Origin: BP-464 sp045805505 | GTDB taxonomy: Bacteria > Actinomycetota > Thermoleophilia > Solirubrobacterales > Solirubrobacteraceae | NCBI GenBank assembly: GCA_045805505.1 | Contig: JBJMLA010000144.1 | Location: 23,809-87,808, forward strand | Length of the DNA: 64,000 nucleotides | Direction of reading: 5' to 3' | Shown here: piece after piece, positions 54,853-63,316 of the stretch | Numbering within the stretch: the first letter of the stretch is position 1 | Layout: each line of letters begins with the position of its first letter | Notes under the pieces: generated by a model | What the model was told of the DNA's origin: nothing | What the model saw: only the letters and a program-made list of their open reading frames with translations | Database searches by the model: none | Translations under genes and position numbers: made by a program

Positions 54853-56046
54853 GTGATCGTCTGTGTTCTTCTCCCGCGTTTTGAGCTCGCCGTTGCCGCC
54901 GGCGGGCGCGAGGCGCTGCTGGGCGACCCGGCCGCGCTGGCTCCGGAAGCCGGGAAGGAGCAGTTCATCGGTGAGGTCTCGCTGGCCGCCGAGGCGTTCG
55001 GGGTGCGGCGCGGGATGCGCCTCGGCGAGGCACTGGCCCGCTGCCCGCGGCTCGCGCTGCTGCCGCCCGATCCGATGGGCGTCGCCGACGCCTGGGAAGC
55101 GGCGCTCGATCGTCTCGAGAGTATGGGCGCGGCGATGGAGCCGATCCGCCCGGGGCTCGGCTGCTTCGCCGCCGACGGCCTCAGGCGGCTGCACGGCGGC
55201 CGGCTCGAGGGGGTCATCGACGCGGCGCGGATCGCGCTCGCCAAGCCCGCGCGCTTCGGCGCCGGTCCCACCCGCTTCCTTGCCGTGGCCGCCGCCTCGC
55301 GCGCGCGGCCGCGCCGGCCGGAGATCGTCGCCGGGGCCGAGGAGCTCGCTCGGGAGCCGGTCGCGCTGCTCGAGCTGCGCGAGGAGACCGAGGCGCTGGT
55401 CGCTCCGCTCGAGCGGCTGGGAATCGGCACGCTCGGCGAGCTGGCGGCGCTGCCGCGCGCGGCGGTGGCCGACCGCTTCGGCCGGCCCGGGCTGCTCGCC
55501 CATGACCTCGTTCGCGGCCGTGACACGCCGCTGCTTCCGCGCCAGCCGGGCGAGCGGCTCGAGGAGACGCTCGAGCTGCACGAGTCGGGCTCGGGCGAGC
55601 AGCTCGAACGCGCGCTGGGCATGCTGATCGACCGCCTGCTGGCCCGCCGCGAGCGCCGCGGCCGGACGCTGCGGTCGGTGGTGATCTCCGCGCGGCTGGT
55701 GGAGGGCGGCACGTGGCGCGATCGCGTCGTCTTCCGCGAGGCGCTGGCCGACGCGTCGCGCATGCGGCTCGCGCTCGACGGCCACCTGTCGAAGCTCCCG
55801 GCGCCCGCCGAGGCGCTGCGGCTGTCGGCCGAGCGCTTCGGCCCGCCGCACGCGACCGGCCGTGCGCTGTTCGACGACGGGCTCGCCCAGCGGCGTGCGC
55901 GGCTGCGCGAGGCGGTGCGCCAGGCCCGCGCGGCAGCGGGACCCGACGCCGCGCTGCGCGTCCTGGAGGTCGACCCGGGTTCGCGCGTGCCGGAGCGCCG
56001 CGCGGTGCTGGCGCCGTTCGAGGTGACGGGCGGTGGCTCGGAGTGA
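54853..56046 (+). CDS. imuB: ImuB-like inactive Y-family polymerase
   Basis: 397 residues from GTG 54853; an in-frame ATG at 54832 would place the SOS box inside the gene. The Y-family fold is shown by VCVLLPRFELAVAA, the palm-like region EAFGVRRGMRLGEALARCP, and PLERLGIGTLGELAALP (HhH). The paired acidic residues needed for synthesis are missing, as in ImuB, which bridges DnaE2 and the beta clamp in mutagenic repair. It is SOS-controlled. The partner ImuA/ImuA' is not in the window. Confidence 0.92.
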   Translation: MIVCVLLPRFELAVAAGGREALLGDPAALAPEAGKEQFIGEVSLAAEAFGVRRGMRLGEALARCPRLALLPPDPMGVADAWEAALDRLESMGAAMEPIRPGLGCFAADGLRRLHGGRLEGVIDAARIALAKPARFGAGPTRFLAVAAASRARPRRPEIVAGAEELAREPVALLELREETEALVAPLERLGIGTLGELAALPRAAVADRFGRPGLLAHDLVRGRDTPLLPRQPGERLEETLELHESGSGEQLERALGMLIDRLLARRERRGRTLRSVVISARLVEGGTWRDRVVFREALADASRMRLALDGHLSKLPAPAEALRLSAERFGPPHATGRALFDDGLAQRRARLREAVRQARAAAGPDAALRVLEVDPGSRVPERRAVLAPFEVTGGGSE

Positions 56047-56285
56047 CCGGCCCCAAGCGCCTCGGGACGCCCGTTCTCTCGCGCGTGCGCGCGAGAGACG
56101 ATGGCCGGCCGCTGGCCGTGGAGGGTCGCGAGGTCGACGCGATCCGCGAGTCCTGGCTGGTCGAGGATCGCTGGTGGACCGACGCGCCGCTGCGGCGGCG
56201 CTACTGGGAGGTCGTCACCACCTGTGGTCGCGACATCGTCGTCTTCCGCGATCTCCAGGGCGATCGCTGGTTCACCCATCGCTGA
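56043..56285 (+). CDS. DUF6504-like small protein of the mutasome operon
   Basis: GTG 56043 overlaps the imuB stop (GTGA); the product is 80 residues. It has the compact pattern IRESWLVEDRWWTDAPLRRR and YWEVVTTCGRDIVVFRDL ending in WFTHR, which I recognise as the DUF6504-type protein that follows imuB/dinB-like genes in actinomycetes. Its role in translesion synthesis is not established. The coupling to imuB shows it is SOS-induced. Confidence 0.82.
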   Translation: MTGPKRLGTPVLSRVRARDDGRPLAVEGREVDAIRESWLVEDRWWTDAPLRRRYWEVVTTCGRDIVVFRDLQGDRWFTHR

Positions 56286-56337
56286 TTCGTGACGAACCGC
56301 GCGTCCCGTGCGCACCCGCGCCGCCCATGCTCGGCGG

Positions 56338-57579
56338 ATGCGCGGCGAACGGGGCCAGGGGACGATCGAGTACCTGGCGGTCGTGCTGGTCGTGGCGGGC
56401 GTCATGGCCGCCGCGATCGCCGTGCTGGCGGTCACCGGCCTGGGCGCACAGGTGATGCGCGAGTTCCGTCATGCGCTGTGCGTCGTGACCGGCGGTGCCT
56501 GCGACGAGGCGGTGCGGGCCGCCGCGGGGCCGTGCGTGCTGGGCTCTGCACGGCATGCCGACGGCGGGCAGCTGACGATCCTCATGGTGCGCAGTGGCGA
56601 GAACGACGTGGTCCTGCGCGAGCAGCGCTCCGACGGCACCGTCGCCCTGGCCCTGATCGACGGCGACGCGCTCGGGCTGGACTTCGGCACGGGCGCGGGC
56701 GCGCACGTGCGATGGGGGCAACACGCATGGGCGGTCGGCGGCGAGCTGCGCGCGGCGGTCCTGGCGGGCGCGCGGTCGGGCCGGACGTGGATCGCGCACG
56801 ACGCGGCCGAGGCCGAGTCCCTGTTCGCGCGCGTGCGCGTGGCCAATGCGCTGCCCGGGGGCCGCGGGAAGCTGCCGATCCCCGACGCCGACGTGACGTT
56901 CGCGGAGCGCTCCGGCGGCTTGACTATGGCCCTGCGTCCCGACGGCCGCCGCGGCATCGAGCTGTCCAGCGAGGAGGCCTATGGCGAGCGGATCGACCAC
57001 CGCAGCGGGCGCCGCACGGTGTACGTGCGCGATGCGCTCGGCGGTCGCGGGAAGGTGTCGTTCGGCTCCCGCTCGGTCTCGGGCGCCGCGGCGGGCGAGG
57101 AGCGCTTCGGCATCACGTTCGACCGCTCGGGGAGGCCGGTGGATCTCGTCGTGCTCTCGACGCTCGACATCGACGGCGCCGCGAACCTGCCCTCGCGCCT
57201 GTCGCGGATCGCCGGGTTGCTCAAGATCCCGCTGCACGGCGGCAAGCACGTCGAGACCGAGCAGCACCTCGACCTCACCGACCCGGGCAACGCCGAGGTC
57301 GCCGAGGCCTTTCTCGGGCGGACCGGTGAGGGCCGGCTCGGCGTGCGGCTGGTCGCCGCCGCGCTGCGCGAGCGCCTCGAGCAGCACGGCACCCTGAGCG
57401 TGCGCACCTACGACCGCGACGGGGACGAGCGCAGCGCCGGCGGCCACGTCAAGCTCGCCGGGATCGGGGTCGGGGTGGACGTCGGCAGCGAGGACGAGTC
57501 CGCGCACCTGGTGGCGGCAATCGCCCGGCAGCCGGACGGCACCTGGGGCGAGGACCCCGCCTGCGTTGTCGCCGCCTGA
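56338..57579 (+). CDS. Large protein with Flp-pilin-like N-terminus
   Basis: ATG 56338 gives 413 residues. The first 40 residues resemble a Flp/TadE-type class III prepilin: a short basic leader, then GQGTIEYLAVVLVV with the conserved Glu five residues after the likely processing Gly, and a hydrophobic helix. The remaining about 370 residues are a predicted extracytoplasmic domain of mixed strands and helices with three cysteines early on. No catalytic motif is recognised. It lies between the SOS genes imuB and dnaE2 but has its own spacing (52 bp), so it may or may not share their control. Confidence 0.75.
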   Translation: MRGERGQGTIEYLAVVLVVAGVMAAAIAVLAVTGLGAQVMREFRHALCVVTGGACDEAVRAAAGPCVLGSARHADGGQLTILMVRSGENDVVLREQRSDGTVALALIDGDALGLDFGTGAGAHVRWGQHAWAVGGELRAAVLAGARSGRTWIAHDAAEAESLFARVRVANALPGGRGKLPIPDADVTFAERSGGLTMALRPDGRRGIELSSEEAYGERIDHRSGRRTVYVRDALGGRGKVSFGSRSVSGAAAGEERFGITFDRSGRPVDLVVLSTLDIDGAANLPSRLSRIAGLLKIPLHGGKHVETEQHLDLTDPGNAEVAEAFLGRTGEGRLGVRLVAAALRERLEQHGTLSVRTYDRDGDERSAGGHVKLAGIGVGVDVGSEDESAHLVAAIARQPDGTWGEDPACVVAA

Positions 57580-57610
57580 TCGTTCGGGAGCGACCCATCC
57601 GGCGGGCATG

Positions 57611-57624
57611 CGAACATGTGTTCG
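57611..57624. promoter_or_regulatory. SOS box of dnaE2
   Basis: CGAACATGTGTTCG fits the LexA consensus. It ends 4 bp before the ATG at 57629, and an in-frame ATG at 57608 directly precedes it, exactly as for imuB. Confidence 0.92.
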
Positions 57625-57628
57625 ATCC

Positions 57629-60600
57629 ATGGAGTACGTCGAGCTGCACTGCCATTCCGCCTTCTCGTTCCTCGACGGCGCGTCCGCGCCGGATGAGCTC
57701 GTGGCCACGGCACTGGAGCGGGGGCATGCCGCGATGGCGCTGACCGATCACGACACGGTGTCGGGGTCGATGGAGTTCGCCCAGTCGGCCGCGAGCCTCG
57801 GCCTGCGGGCCATCCACGGCTGCGAGGTGACCGTGCGCGGGGAGGACGGGGGCCCCGAGCGCCACCTCACGCTGCTGGTGCGCGACGCAACGGGCTGGCG
57901 CAACCTCTGCCGGATGCTCACGCACGCCCACGCCCACACCCGCGTCTACACGGGCGCGGGGTCCGGAGCGCGGGGCCTGCGCGGCGGCGCCGGCGCGGGT
58001 GGCCCGGCGACGGGCGACATCGGGGCATCGCTGACGCCGGAGGCCGCGACCGGCGGGCCGCTGTCGGACATGCCGCGGACGCGGATGTCACGGGTGGTGG
58101 AGAAGCCGAGCGTCGCGCTGGAGGACGTGCTGGCCCACGCCGAGGGGCTGGTCTGCCTCAGCGGCTGTGCCACGCACGGGGTCCGCGACGAGCCGACGAT
58201 GCGGCGGCTGCGCGAGGGCTTCGGCGCCGAGGCGCTGCGGGTCGAGCTGCAACGGCCGTTCGCCCGCCACGATCGCACGCTCAACCGCGGGCTGGTCGCG
58301 CTGGCGCGGCGGCTGGACCTGCGCTGCGTGGCGACCGGCAACGTGCACGCGCACTCGGCGGAGCGCGCGAGGCTGCAGGACGTCTTCGTGGCGATCCGCG
58401 AGCACTCGACACTCGATGCCTCCGAGCCGCTGCGGCGCGGCAACCACAGCCACGTGCTGGCCTCGCCGCGGGCGATGGCGGCGCGCTTCGCCGATCACCC
58501 CGAGGCGGTGGCCGAGACGCTGCGGGTGGCCGAGATGCTCAGCTTCGACCTCTGCAGCGACCTGGGCTATCGCTACCCGGGCGCGGAGGAGGCCGGGGCC
58601 GACGCCGAGCTGGCCCGGGTCTGCGCCCACGCGTTCGGCGAGCGCTATCCGGCCGGGCACCGGCTCGAGAGCCAGGCGGCGGCGCGGTTGCAGGAGGAGC
58701 TGCGGGTGATCGCCGAGCTCGGCCTGTCGGGCTTCTTCCTGCTGCATCGCGACCTGCTCGAGCTCGCCCGTGACGTCGCGGCCGAGGTGCGCGGCGGCGC
58801 CGCGGCCCGCGCGCTGCTGCCGCCGGGACGGGGGAGGGGGTCGAGCGTCTCGTCGATCGTCTGCTACCTCACGGGCCTCTCGCACGTCGATCCGATCGCC
58901 AACGACCTGCTGCTCGGGCGCTTCCTCAACGAGGAGCTCACGTCGCTGCCCGACATCGACCTGGACTTCCCGCGCGACATCCGCGCCGTGCTGATCCCGC
59001 GCGTGCACCAGCGCTACGGCAAGGACCGCTCGGCGCTGGTCGCCGCCTTCCCGACGTTCAAGGCGCGCGGCGCGATCCGCGAGATCGGCAAGGCGCTCGG
59101 CCTGCCGCCCGGTGAGATCGAGCGCGTGGCGCGCGGTGCGGAGGGGTGGGGCGTGGCGGCGGTCGACAAGGACATCGACATCGCGCTGGGCGAGGGCCGG
59201 CGCGCGGGCCGCTGGGCATGGCTGGCCTCGCTGGCCGAGGAGGCCTACGGCCTGCCGCGCCACCTGTCCCAGCACTCGGGCGGCATGATCGTCGCGACGC
59301 GTCCGCTGGTCGACTGCTGCCCGGTGGTGCCCGCCGCCATGGAGGGCCGCCAGATGGTCATGTGGGACAAGGACTCCTGCTCGGACGCGGGCTTTCTGAA
59401 GATCGACCTGCTCGGCCTGGGGATGCTCTCGGCGGTCGAGCGGTCCGTCGAGCTGATCGCCGCGCGCCGGGGCGAGCGTATAGATCTGTCCCGGATCCCG
59501 TTCGACGATCCGGCCACCTTCCGCTCGATCCAGGACGCGCAGACGACCGGTGTCTTCCAGATCGAGAGCCGCGCGCAGATGGGCTCGCTGCGGCGCACGC
59601 GGCCCGAGACGCTCGAGGACCTGACGATCCAGGTGGCGATCGTACGGCCGGGCCCGATCGTCGGCGGCGCGGTCAACCCCTACATCGAGCGCAAGCAGCG
59701 CCAGCGCGAGGACCCGTCGTTCGAGGTGCCCTTCGACCATCCGTCCCTCCAGCCGGTGCTCAAGGAGACCCTGGGGACGATCATCTTCCAGGACCAGGTC
59801 ATCGAGGCCTCGCGCGTCTTCGCGGGGTTCTCGCCCGGCGAGGCCGAGGGGCTGCGGCGCGCGATGTCGCGCAAGCGCTCGGACGCCGCGATCCGCGCCT
59901 TCCACCAACGTTTCGTCGAGGGCGCGATGAGCCGCTGGGACGACGTCGACGAGGCGCGGGCCGAACGGGTGTGGTCGATGGTCGTCGGCTTCTCGGGGTT
60001 CGGCTTCCCCAAGGCGCACGGCGCGGCCTTCGGGCTGCTGGCCTACCAGTCGGCGTGGCTGCGCGAGCACTACGGGCCGGAGTTCCTGTGCTCGCTGCTC
60101 GACGAGCAGCCCATGGGCTTCTACCCGCCCGACGCGCTGACCCATGAGGCGCAGCGGCGGGGGATCGCCGTCCTGGCGCCCGACGTGAACCTGTCGCAGG
60201 TCGGCTGCACGGTGGTCGACGTCCCGCCGGGGATCCGCCCCGCGGTGGCCGGCCGCGCCGCGGACCGGGCGCCGGAGGTCTTCGGCTCGGCCGTCCGGCT
60301 GGGCCTGGGCTACGTGATGGGCGTGCGGGCCGACGAGGTCTCGGCGCTGGTGGCGGCCCGCGAGGCCGGCGGCCCGTTCGCCTCGCTCGACGACCTGGCG
60401 TCGCGAGCGGGGGCGGGGCGCCCGGCGCTCGAGCAGCTGGCGTGGTCGGGTGCGTGCGACGCGCTGGTGCTGGCCGAGCAGGTCGTGCCGGCCCGGGCCG
60501 CGCGCCGCACCGCGCTGTGGCGCCTGGGCGTGGCGGCGCCGCCGCACCGGGTGGGGGAGGAGGGCACGCAGCTGAGCCTGCCGCTCGATCTGCCCGCTCC

Positions 60601-61162
60601 GCCCAGGCTCAAGCCGCTGGATCGCTGGGCGGCGATGCTCGCCGACTACGCGACGACCACGGTGAGCACCGGCGATCATCCGCTGGGGCTGCTGCGTGAG
60701 GAGCTGCGGGGCCGCGGGGCGGCATCGAGCCGCGAGCTCGAGCGCCTGTGGCACGGCACGCGCGTGAAGATCGGCGGCCTGGTGGTCGCTCGCCAGCGTC
60801 CGGGCACCGCGAAGGGCGTGACCTTCCTGCTGCTCGAGGACGAGCAGGGGACGGTGAACCTGGTGATCCCGCCGCCGGTCTACGAGCGCGACCGGCTGGC
60901 CGTGCGGACCGAGCCGCTGGTCCTGGCCGAGGGGCGGCTGGAGCGCCACGCGTCGGCGGGCGGCGCGATCAACGTGGTCGTCGACCGCCTGGTCTCGCTG
61001 GCCTCGCCCGGACGCGAGGAGGCGCTGGTCCGCGAGCTCGCACGCCAGGGCCAGACGGGCGCGCCGGCGGAGGAGGACATCGCGCTGGGCGCGACCGGGA
61101 CCGACGACTTCCGGGCCGTGGCGCCGGCGGTCATGAGCTTCGCGCAGGGCCGCCGGCGATGA
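57629..61162 (+). CDS. dnaE2: Error-prone DNA polymerase III alpha subunit DnaE2
   Basis: 1177 residues, somewhat longer than usual for DnaE2 (about 1080). PHP domain (VELHCHSAFSFLDGAS, ALTDHDTVSG), polymerase core with GRGSSVSSIVCYL and the catalytic Asp pair in LPDIDLDFPRD, clamp/tau-free C-terminal OB region (GGLVVARQRPGTAKGVTFLLLEDE). About 50 extra Gly/Ala-rich residues interrupt the PHP domain near residues 110-160. DnaE2 performs damage-induced mutagenic synthesis with ImuB. The SOS box directly before the start shows LexA control. Confidence 0.95.
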   Translation: MEYVELHCHSAFSFLDGASAPDELVATALERGHAAMALTDHDTVSGSMEFAQSAASLGLRAIHGCEVTVRGEDGGPERHLTLLVRDATGWRNLCRMLTHAHAHTRVYTGAGSGARGLRGGAGAGGPATGDIGASLTPEAATGGPLSDMPRTRMSRVVEKPSVALEDVLAHAEGLVCLSGCATHGVRDEPTMRRLREGFGAEALRVELQRPFARHDRTLNRGLVALARRLDLRCVATGNVHAHSAERARLQDVFVAIREHSTLDASEPLRRGNHSHVLASPRAMAARFADHPEAVAETLRVAEMLSFDLCSDLGYRYPGAEEAGADAELARVCAHAFGERYPAGHRLESQAAARLQEELRVIAELGLSGFFLLHRDLLELARDVAAEVRGGAAARALLPPGRGRGSSVSSIVCYLTGLSHVDPIANDLLLGRFLNEELTSLPDIDLDFPRDIRAVLIPRVHQRYGKDRSALVAAFPTFKARGAIREIGKALGLPPGEIERVARGAEGWGVAAVDKDIDIALGEGRRAGRWAWLASLAEEAYGLPRHLSQHSGGMIVATRPLVDCCPVVPAAMEGRQMVMWDKDSCSDAGFLKIDLLGLGMLSAVERSVELIAARRGERIDLSRIPFDDPATFRSIQDAQTTGVFQIESRAQMGSLRRTRPETLEDLTIQVAIVRPGPIVGGAVNPYIERKQRQREDPSFEVPFDHPSLQPVLKETLGTIIFQDQVIEASRVFAGFSPGEAEGLRRAMSRKRSDAAIRAFHQRFVEGAMSRWDDVDEARAERVWSMVVGFSGFGFPKAHGAAFGLLAYQSAWLREHYGPEFLCSLLDEQPMGFYPPDALTHEAQRRGIAVLAPDVNLSQVGCTVVDVPPGIRPAVAGRAADRAPEVFGSAVRLGLGYVMGVRADEVSALVAAREAGGPFASLDDLASRAGAGRPALEQLAWSGACDALVLAEQVVPARAARRTALWRLGVAAPPHRVGEEGTQLSLPLDLPAPPRLKPLDRWAAMLADYATTTVSTGDHPLGLLREELRGRGAASSRELERLWHGTRVKIGGLVVARQRPGTAKGVTFLLLEDEQGTVNLVIPPPVYERDRLAVRTEPLVLAEGRLERHASAGGAINVVVDRLVSLASPGREEALVRELARQGQTGAPAEEDIALGATGTDDFRAVAPAVMSFAQGRRR

Positions 61163-61240
61163 GCGCGGGAGGCCGACCGCGGACGATCGGCGGCCCTGTC
61201 CCTCCACGCAGCCGCCGCGATCGCTAGGGTTCCCGCGCGA

Positions 61241-61732
61241 ATGGTCGCCGCCGCCTCTTTCGTCATCGGGTTCGTCCTCATCGGCCTTGCCGTCGTGCTG
61301 ATCGCCATGCGCGGTGGGCCGCGCGGCGCGCGTGAGGGGATGCACTCCCAGAGCCCGCTCGGTCGCAGCTTCGCCACCTGGGCGATCGCGCTGACCTGCC
61401 TGGCCTTCGGGATCGCCATCCCCGCCGTGGTCATGGCCGCGAACTCCAACAACGACGAGCAGTCCCGCGGCGGCGTCAAGCTGACCGCCGATCAGGCCGC
61501 CGGCCGCCGGCTCTTCGCCTACAACTGCGGGACCTGCCACACGCTCAAGGCCGCCAGCACGGCCGGCCGGGTGGGGCCCAACCTCGACGAGCTGCGCCCG
61601 CCCAAGGCGCTCGTGCTCGATGCGATCGCCAAGGGCCGCGCTCGCGGCGACGGGCAGATGCCCGGCGATCTGCTCGTGGGCGACGAGGCCGACAAGGTCG
61701 CGTCGTTCATCGAAGCCGTCGCCGGCCGCTAG
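61241..61732 (+). CDS. Membrane-anchored c-type cytochrome
   Basis: 163 residues with two hydrophobic helices (about 3-23 and 45-66) and a C-terminal class I cytochrome c domain on the outside. Haem-binding CGTCH is at about 95-99, and the distal Met is in GQMPGDLL. It probably carries electrons to or from a membrane oxidase or reductase. No operon partner is seen: dnaE2 ends 78 bp before and a riboswitch transcript begins after it. Confidence 0.92.
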   Translation: MVAAASFVIGFVLIGLAVVLIAMRGGPRGAREGMHSQSPLGRSFATWAIALTCLAFGIAIPAVVMAANSNNDEQSRGGVKLTADQAAGRRLFAYNCGTCHTLKAASTAGRVGPNLDELRPPKALVLDAIAKGRARGDGQMPGDLLVGDEADKVASFIEAVAGR

Positions 61733-61742
61733 TTCCAAGCAC

Positions 61743-61767
61743 GCAAAGGCCGCAGTTTGCGGCTTGC
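61743..61767 (+). terminator. Hairpin after the cytochrome gene
   Basis: GCAA...GCCGC (61743-61753) can pair with GCGGC...TTGC (61759-61767) around a 5-nt loop. No U run follows, so termination is only likely by position, 10 bp after the stop codon. Confidence 0.45.
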
Positions 61768-61802
61768 AAGATGCCTTGCAGGTCGCCATAACCGCCTGGG
61801 GT

Positions 61803-61830
61803 TTGCAGGGATTTCGGCCGCTGCTACGAT
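61803..61830 (+). promoter_or_regulatory. Promoter of the riboswitch transcript
   Basis: TTGCAG (61803-61808) and TACGAT (61825-61830) are spaced by 16 bp. The predicted transcription start (about 61837) falls at the first bases of the c-di-AMP riboswitch aptamer. Confidence 0.65.
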
Positions 61831-61835
61831 GGCGC

Positions 61836-61955
61836 AAGAACCGCTGAGTTCTCGGGCCGAATCCCGGGAAGCGGGGGACCCATGAGTTGGGGCGAGTGGC
61901 CATTCCGGCCTAGCGCACTCTTTCTGCGCAAGCCCGTCAGCTAACCCCGTAGGCA
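61836..61955 (+). promoter_or_regulatory. c-di-AMP riboswitch (ydaO/yuaA type)
   Basis: Conserved blocks of the ydaO-yuaA aptamer occur in order: CCGCTGAGTTC (about 61841), CGGGGGACCCA (about 61872) followed by TTGGGGCGA, a variable stem ending TAGCGC...GCGCAAGCC, and GTCAGCTAACCCCGTAGGC (61937-61955). In known cases c-di-AMP binding turns expression off, often for cell-wall lytic or ion-transport genes. No terminator hairpin is obvious between the aptamer and the next start, so control may act on the ribosome site AGAAAGAGGA (about 61958). Confidence 0.9.
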
Positions 61956-61979
61956 CAGAGAAAGAGGAAACCCGACTTC

Positions 61980-62546
61980 ATGTCGCAGGCACAGGCCCGC
62001 TCGTGGTGGGCCGACGTAGAACATCTTCGAGACGCGGCAGAGCGCCGGCAGGCCGCCGACGCCGAACGGCGCTCCGCGGACAAGCGCGCCGCCGACCGGC
62101 GCGCCCGCGCCGGCGACTCGGAGACCACCCGTGCCCGCACCCGCGCGACCTCGCGCGTCCTGGAGTCCTCCAACGGCGCCGTCGACGAGCTGAGCGCCCG
62201 CCGCGCGGTCGTCCTCGACGAGCGCGCCCCGCGCCCGCGCCGCCCCGTGCCGATCTGGCTGGCCGACGACGCGTTCAGCGATCCGGTGGCCGAGGCTCGC
62301 GCCCGCGCCGCGGCGCCGCGCCGGACCATCGAGATCCGCGGCCAGGTCGCCATGCCGGCGCCGAACGCCACGCCCGCCCCGCGCGTGCAGGGCCGTGCCG
62401 ATCAGCAGGTCGCTCGCCGCACGCGGCAGAGCCCGGGCCTCATCGCCTCCTTCGCCGCGCGCCCGGATCGCCTCGCGTTCTGGGCCTTCGCCATGGGCCT
62501 CATGCTGGCTCTCGTCGCTGCCATGAGCGGCGGCGGCGGCGCCTAG
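61980..62546 (+). CDS. Riboswitch-controlled tail-anchored membrane protein of unknown function
   Basis: 188 residues from ATG 61980. The first 130 are highly charged, with an Arg/Ala/Glu-rich helical segment (about 10-70) likely to form a coiled coil, then a Pro/Ala-rich stretch. A single hydrophobic helix (about 165-183) ends in a Gly run, giving a C-terminal anchor. No enzyme motif is visible. The c-di-AMP riboswitch in its leader points to a role in envelope or turgor homeostasis, which is where known targets act. Confidence 0.82.
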   Translation: MSQAQARSWWADVEHLRDAAERRQAADAERRSADKRAADRRARAGDSETTRARTRATSRVLESSNGAVDELSARRAVVLDERAPRPRRPVPIWLADDAFSDPVAEARARAAAPRRTIEIRGQVAMPAPNATPAPRVQGRADQQVARRTRQSPGLIASFAARPDRLAFWAFAMGLMLALVAAMSGGGGA

Positions 62547-62661
62547 CCCCGCCTGGCCCTCGCGCAAGCTCAATCTGCGCTTCATGTTCGGCTCACTCCC
62601 TCTTTAGGGGTGGGACGTATCACTCGTGGTGCTGCACTCCTCCACGAAGGCTTTTCCCACC

Positions 62662-63225
62662 ATGAAGACTCAGATGAGCAGGTTCCACATCCACGACGAC
62701 GAGAGCGCCCCCGAGGGGTCGCTCCCGATCATCAAGGGCGCCCTGGGCGCCAGCGGGCAGCTGCCGAACTTCATCGGCGTGCTGGCGGGCTCCCCGGCCG
62801 CGCTGCGGGCCTACGCCCGCTTCCGCTCGGAGCTGCGCCACGGCTCGCTGCCGCGGCCCACGCTCGAGCGCATCTCACTGGCTGTCGCCGAGCACTACGG
62901 CTCGGTGCCGGGCATCAAGCTGCACCTGCGCACGGCCCGCCAGGAGGGCCTGGCCGTCGACGAGGGCCGCAGCGCCCGCGCCTGGGATTCCGGCGACGAG
63001 CGCGAGCAGGCCCTGCTGCTGCTCCTGCGCGAGTCGCTGGCCGGCGCCAGCCCGCTCCCGGCCCACCTCGTCGAGGAGGCCCGCGAGCACGACTGGACCG
63101 ACGAGCAGATCCTCGAGGCGATCGCGTTCGTCGCGCTCGAGAGCTTCACCGCGATGGTCAACGTCGCCGGTGACGTGCCGGCCGACGGCTCCATCGAGGA
63201 GTCCCGGACGCTGCGCGCCGCCTGA
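62662..63225 (+). CDS. AhpD/CMD-like protein without the redox cysteines
   Basis: 187 residues from ATG 62662. The helical carboxymuconolactone-decarboxylase-like fold is suggested by LPNFIGVLAGSPAALRAYARF, ERISLAVAEHYG and the C-terminal LEAIAFVALESFTAMVNVAG. Peroxidase members carry E-x-C-x2-C-x3-H at the second segment; here it is HYGSVPGIKLH, with no cysteine. It cannot act as a thiol peroxidase and may have a decarboxylase-like or binding role. It stands alone between the membrane-protein gene and glnA. Confidence 0.82.
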   Translation: MKTQMSRFHIHDDESAPEGSLPIIKGALGASGQLPNFIGVLAGSPAALRAYARFRSELRHGSLPRPTLERISLAVAEHYGSVPGIKLHLRTARQEGLAVDEGRSARAWDSGDEREQALLLLLRESLAGASPLPAHLVEEAREHDWTDEQILEAIAFVALESFTAMVNVAGDVPADGSIEESRTLRAA

Positions 63226-63316
63226 GCGCGCTTGGCCCGGTGGCGAACCCGATCCGCTCGGGTTCGTACACCAGGGCCAAAGCAGATCGCCGGGGGATGC
63301 GGCAAGCTGCGGGGCA

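Noticed and set aside
58088..61903. Antisense open frame of about 1270 codons opposite dnaE2
   Set aside because: The plus strand has all polymerase motifs; the antisense product shows no domain.
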